Positions 61,664-64,000 of a stretch of 64,000 nt of DNA are shown here, piece after piece; the first letter of the stretch is position 1; each line of letters starts with the position of its first letter. The translations under genes and the position numbers were made by a program. The notes beneath the pieces are model-generated. The model was not told where the DNA came from and made no database searches. It saw only the letters and a list, made by a program, of their open reading frames with translations. The DNA comes from Dethiobacter alkaliphilus (GTDB lineage Bacteria > Bacillota > Dethiobacteria > DTU022 > UBA8154), in contig JAENYV010000008.1 in assembly GCA_016841605.1 (NCBI GenBank), forward strand, positions 100,138 to 164,137, read 5' to 3'.

Positions 61664-61852
61664 ATGATCCGCAGCATCGCCTCCCTCGCCTGCATGATGA
61701 AGCAGGAGCAGGTGCAGGCGGAAGTGGGAACCAAAGTAGCCAAAATGACCATGGATGCCGCCAAAGCTCAGGGTAACGCCATCACCGACATGATCAACAT
61801 GCAAAAAGAACTTTTCACTAACCTGGGCAGCAATGTCAACACCTGGGCTTAA
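61664..61852 (+). CDS. yjfB: YjfB family putative motility protein
   Basis: A 62-residue protein matching the YjfB family: an N-terminal helix SIASLACMMKQEQVQAEVGT and a helix VAKMTMDAAKAQGNAITDMI, then a short tail. These proteins are SigD-dependent in Bacillus and of unknown role. It lies 81 bases downstream of flagellin 2 and is likely cotranscribed. Confidence 0.8.
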   Translation: MIRSIASLACMMKQEQVQAEVGTKVAKMTMDAAKAQGNAITDMINMQKELFTNLGSNVNTWA

Positions 61853-61880
61853 AACGCCAGAAAACATGATATAGAATCAC

Positions 61881-61918
61881 AACGGCCCTCTGGGATTCGC
61901 TTCCCGGAGGGCCGTTTT
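61881..61918 (+). terminator. Intrinsic terminator of flagellin 2-yjfB unit
   Basis: AACGGCCCTC (61881-61890) and GAGGGCCGTT (61907-61916) pair perfectly. The T-run is short (TTTT). Confidence 0.85.
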
Positions 61919-61931
61919 CCCGAAAAAAAGC

Positions 61932-61961
61932 TTTACTTTAACCAGTAGGAAAGAATATAAT
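61932..61961 (+). promoter_or_regulatory. SigA promoter of Phd/VapC module
   Basis: TTTACT (61932-61937) and TATAAT (61956-61961) with an 18-base spacer. Confidence 0.5.
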
Positions 61962-62003
61962 AAAATTAAAGAGGTCAGACTAGTCATTATGGGAGGTGGT
62001 TTT

Positions 62004-62267
62004 ATGACTTATTCCAATAAAAATACGACATGGCAATTGCAAACGGCAAAAAGCAAATTTAGTGAGGTAGTAAGCTATGCTCTTAAAGGCTATCCACAGC
62101 TGATTACAAAAAACGGCAAACCTGCAGTTTACGTAATTTCATTTGAAGAATACGAGAAAATAACCAGGAAAGTAGCATTGAAAGATGTTTTGCTGAATTC
62201 CCCCCACAGAGATACCGAAATTTTTGTAAATAGACAAAAAGAGACTGGAAGGGGTTCTGTAATTTGA
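62004..62267 (+). CDS. Phd/YefM-type antitoxin
   Basis: An 87-residue antitoxin. The DNA-binding Phd/YefM fold is shown by WQLQTAKSKFSEVVSYALKG (residues 10-29) and PQLITKNGKPAVYVISFEEY (residues 31-50). The C-terminus would bind the toxin. ATG at 62004 after GGGAGGTGG. The stop overlaps the toxin start by four bases. Confidence 0.9.
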   Translation: MTYSNKNTTWQLQTAKSKFSEVVSYALKGYPQLITKNGKPAVYVISFEEYEKITRKVALKDVLLNSPHRDTEIFVNRQKETGRGSVI

Positions 62268-62683
62268 GCTTCCTGGTAGATACTTGTTTTATATCTGAAT
62301 TAAGAAAACCATCACCGCAACAATCTGTATTAAATTGGTTAAATGCAATTATTGAGAGCGAATTATATATCAGTTCTTTAAGTATTGGTGAACTGCAATA
62401 TGGTATTGCATTATTACCGGATGGAAATAAAAAAAAAGACCTTACCACCTGGCTGGATCTGGTTGTTAAGGGATTCGACAGTAGAGTCTTGCCTGTTCAC
62501 AATGATGTTTGCGTGGTTTGGGGAAAGATGAGAGCAAACGCGCAAAAAAAAGGGTTAAACCTTTCTGTAATAGACGGATTATTAGCTGCAACATGCGCTG
62601 TATATAAACTCACCTTTGTAACAAGAAATACGAAAGATGTTGATTTTACCGGGATAGGTATTGTTAGCCCGTGGGATGACTAA
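62264..62683 (+). CDS. vapC: VapC-type PIN domain toxin
   Basis: A 139-residue PIN-domain RNase. Acidic residues of the site are in FLVDTCFISEL (Asp6), SIGELQYGI, VIDGLLAATC and TRNTKDVDF. TTG start overlaps the antitoxin stop. VapC toxins cut tRNA or rRNA; the target here is unknown. Confidence 0.9.
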   Translation: MSFLVDTCFISELRKPSPQQSVLNWLNAIIESELYISSLSIGELQYGIALLPDGNKKKDLTTWLDLVVKGFDSRVLPVHNDVCVVWGKMRANAQKKGLNLSVIDGLLAATCAVYKLTFVTRNTKDVDFTGIGIVSPWDD

Positions 62684-62724
62684 TTTTTAAAATCATTGTT
62701 TAAAAAAGAAATATGTTGCCGGGA

Positions 62725-62751
62725 TAAAAAAGTTTCCTTTTTAGCCGATAG
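62725..62751 (+). promoter_or_regulatory. SigD promoter of the 62852 gene
   Basis: TAAA (62725-62728) and GCCGATAG (62744-62751) with a 15-base spacer. An open frame in phase with the downstream gene extends over this promoter, but the promoter makes the ATG at 62852 the real start. Confidence 0.75.
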
Positions 62752-62851
62752 ATGGTTAAAGGGAATTTTTTTTGCAGGAATAGGGTTTTGCACCCTGGCT
62801 TTTTATAGCGATCCTGACAAAGAACTAGCATCCGGCGGAGGGAGTAAAGAG

Positions 62852-63442
62852 ATGAAGATAATTCTGAACGGTCGGGAATTTCAGCTCAAAGAGAAAGGTG
62901 AAAACAGCAAGATAACGGTCTCACTGGAGGAGACATTAAAAAAAGATAATATGGTGGTAAGGTCGGTCGGTGTCAATGACGTGGAGATGGTTAACATGCC
63001 TCTGTCCGAAGTGCTGGGGGGTGCCTCGCCGGGACAGGTAATCCGTATTGAGGCTATTCCGGCCGGTGAGCTGACCGCGGAAGCCCTGCGGGATGCCGCG
63101 GATTATATCCCCCGCCTGCACAGCGGGCTGGGCAGGATGCGGGAGCGCTTGTTGGAAGGGGACACCGGGCAGGTTGGTGTAATGGTGGATCAGGCTTTGG
63201 AAGGATTGGATTGGTTGGGGCTGGCCTTCCAGGCGTATTTGGAACAGAATTCGCATCCTTCGGAGCAGGAGATCTTTTTCGAGGAATACAGCGCTCTGGC
63301 GCTTATCCTCAGAAACATGGAAAAAGCGTTGAAAGAACATAATTTTGAGCGGGTCTGCTCTCTCTTTGAAGAGGAAGTCGCGTCTTTTCTGGATAAGTTG
63401 CTTTCTCTTGCGGAGAAGCTGTTAGAAGAAAAGCAGCGTTAA
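62852..63442 (+). CDS. SigD-controlled protein of unknown function
   Basis: A 196-residue protein. The N-terminus (MKIILNGREFQLKEK and a VxxLLEETL-like helix) resembles a small beta-grasp domain; the rest is helical, with long acidic helices (residues 75-190). GGAGGGAG precedes ATG by eight bases. It has a SigD promoter and lies just before flaG, so it is a flagellar gene by context. I recognise no family. Confidence 0.65.
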   Translation: MKIILNGREFQLKEKGENSKITVSLEETLKKDNMVVRSVGVNDVEMVNMPLSEVLGGASPGQVIRIEAIPAGELTAEALRDAADYIPRLHSGLGRMRERLLEGDTGQVGVMVDQALEGLDWLGLAFQAYLEQNSHPSEQEIFFEEYSALALILRNMEKALKEHNFERVCSLFEEEVASFLDKLLSLAEKLLEEKQR

Positions 63443-63463
63443 CTTATTTTTAATTTTATCCTT

Positions 63464-63489
63464 TAATAAGTCTTTCCTGATGCCGATAT
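63464..63489 (+). promoter_or_regulatory. Likely SigD promoter of flaG unit
   Basis: TAAT (63464-63467) and GCCGATAT (63482-63489) with a 14-base spacer. The -10 is perfect, the -35 less so. The leader to flaG would be about 250 bases and contains a REP-like repeat. Confidence 0.6.
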
Positions 63490-63535
63490 AGTACTACAGC
63501 GAAAGATTGTTTATTTTGCTACACCGCTAAGCGAC

Positions 63536-63641
63536 GGGGACAGTTCCATCGTCTTTCTACTTTCTGGTATGGGGACACACCTCTTGCAGAGGAATGTCCC
63601 CAAGTCTTGCGCTACGCTCCGGTGACGCTCGAACCGTCCCC
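63536..63641. repeat. Compound REP-like repeat
   Basis: Outer arms GGGGACAGTTC (63536-63546) and GAACCGTCCCC (63631-63641) are inverse with one difference. Inside, 63571-63601 (GGGGACACACCTCTTGCAGA then GGAATGTCCCC) is itself palindromic and is the inverse copy of 56276-56305. No gene is visible in the 300 bases between 63443 and 63743 apart from this. Confidence 0.7.
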
Positions 63642-63743
63642 ATGGCACCGTTAATTACTATTTTCCCGCTGTAGAGATAGTAATGAGAAGGAATTTTTTT
63701 TAGGAGAAAAGCAGCCTAAAATGGGTAAAGGCTGGTGAAAAAA

Positions 63744-64000
63744 ATGAAGGTTGATGGAATTGATCCTACCCACCTTAATAAGATTCAGGAGTATTCCCAG
63801 AAAGCAGTAACCCGGGAGAGTGAAAAACAAAATCCGAAACAAAAACAGCAGGATCGGGTCTTAAACAAGGATCAGCAACTTTCTTTTTGGGATAGGACAA
63901 GTCTGGAGGAACTGGAAGAGTCCATCAAAAAGCTTAACACCACTGCAGAAGCGTTTAATGTGGAGTTGCGTTTCCGTATGGACGAGAAGACAAAAGATCA
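63744..64000 (+). CDS. flaG: FlaG family protein (3' end outside window)
   Basis: The frame starts at ATG 63744 (or GTG 63735) and is open to the window end, 85 codons. After a charged N-terminal region, LEELEESIKKLNTTAEAFNV is followed by ELRFRMDEKTKD, the beginning of the FlaG domain. FlaG proteins influence filament length and typically precede fliD and fliS, which would be expected just downstream of the window. Confidence 0.8.
   Translation, partial: MKVDGIDPTHLNKIQEYSQKAVTRESEKQNPKQKQQDRVLNKDQQLSFWDRTSLEELEESIKKLNTTAEAFNVELRFRMDEKTKD

Overview
The window looks like the chromosome of an anaerobic, endospore-forming, flagellated Firmicute of the Peptococcaceae/Desulfotomaculum-Heliobacterium kind. 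The indications are a Spo0E-like phosphatase, a SipL-type spore-coat protein, a DpaB relative next to dapB, Veg, a SAM-I riboswitch before metK, Gram-positive Shine-Dalgarno sites with many TTG/GTG starts, SigD-type flagellar promoters and the FliW/CsrA circuit. No rRNA or tRNA gene was seen. The assignment is inferred from gene content only.

Region 1 (1-13.6 kb) is an AT-rich catabolic cluster, all on the + strand: a phenylacetate-CoA-ligase-like enzyme (cut by the window edge), a complete TRAP transporter, two UbiD-family decarboxylases around an isochorismatase-fold hydrolase, a split biotin-dependent carboxylase (carrier, biotin carboxylase, HMGL-type carboxyltransferase), a thiolase-like protein and a DUF2284 protein. 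The substrate is unknown; uptake, activation and (de)carboxylation of an organic acid fits.

Region 2 (13.6-40.4 kb) is mostly housekeeping: SAM riboswitch-metK, recD2, spo0E-like, comF, rhomboid, rsmA, ykuK-like, veg with tandem promoters, sipL, queT, a three-gene anaerobic homocysteine cluster (COG1900, NIL-ferredoxin, UPF0280), pcm, a radical SAM gene, csaB, a bifunctional-nuclease-family gene, a SEC-C protein, a chemoreceptor, a nitroreductase, a divergent pair of XRE regulators, an alpha/beta hydrolase, dapB with a diverged dpaB-like gene, and gap.

Region 3 (40.4-64 kb) is a late flagellar locus: flgM, flgN, flgK, a very large flgL, fliW, csrA, an HD-GYP gene, two giant flagellins (1385 and 1691 aa), two more csrA paralogues, yjfB, an unknown SigD-driven gene and flaG (cut by the end). 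Two toxin-antitoxin pairs (AbiE-like and Phd/VapC) sit among them.

The most striking feature is in the untranslated leaders of region 3. About twenty short hairpins with different stems present a GGA-containing loop, usually exactly six bases (ATGGAG, AGGGAT, AAGGAG and similar). The last hairpin of each leader holds the ribosome-binding site. In two leaders an ATGGAG hairpin overlaps the 5' arm of an intrinsic terminator. This is the signature of CsrA-binding RNA, in a locus with three csrA genes plus fliW. I propose a CsrA circuit that controls giant flagellins by both attenuation and translation, with terminated leaders that may act as CsrB-like sponge RNAs.
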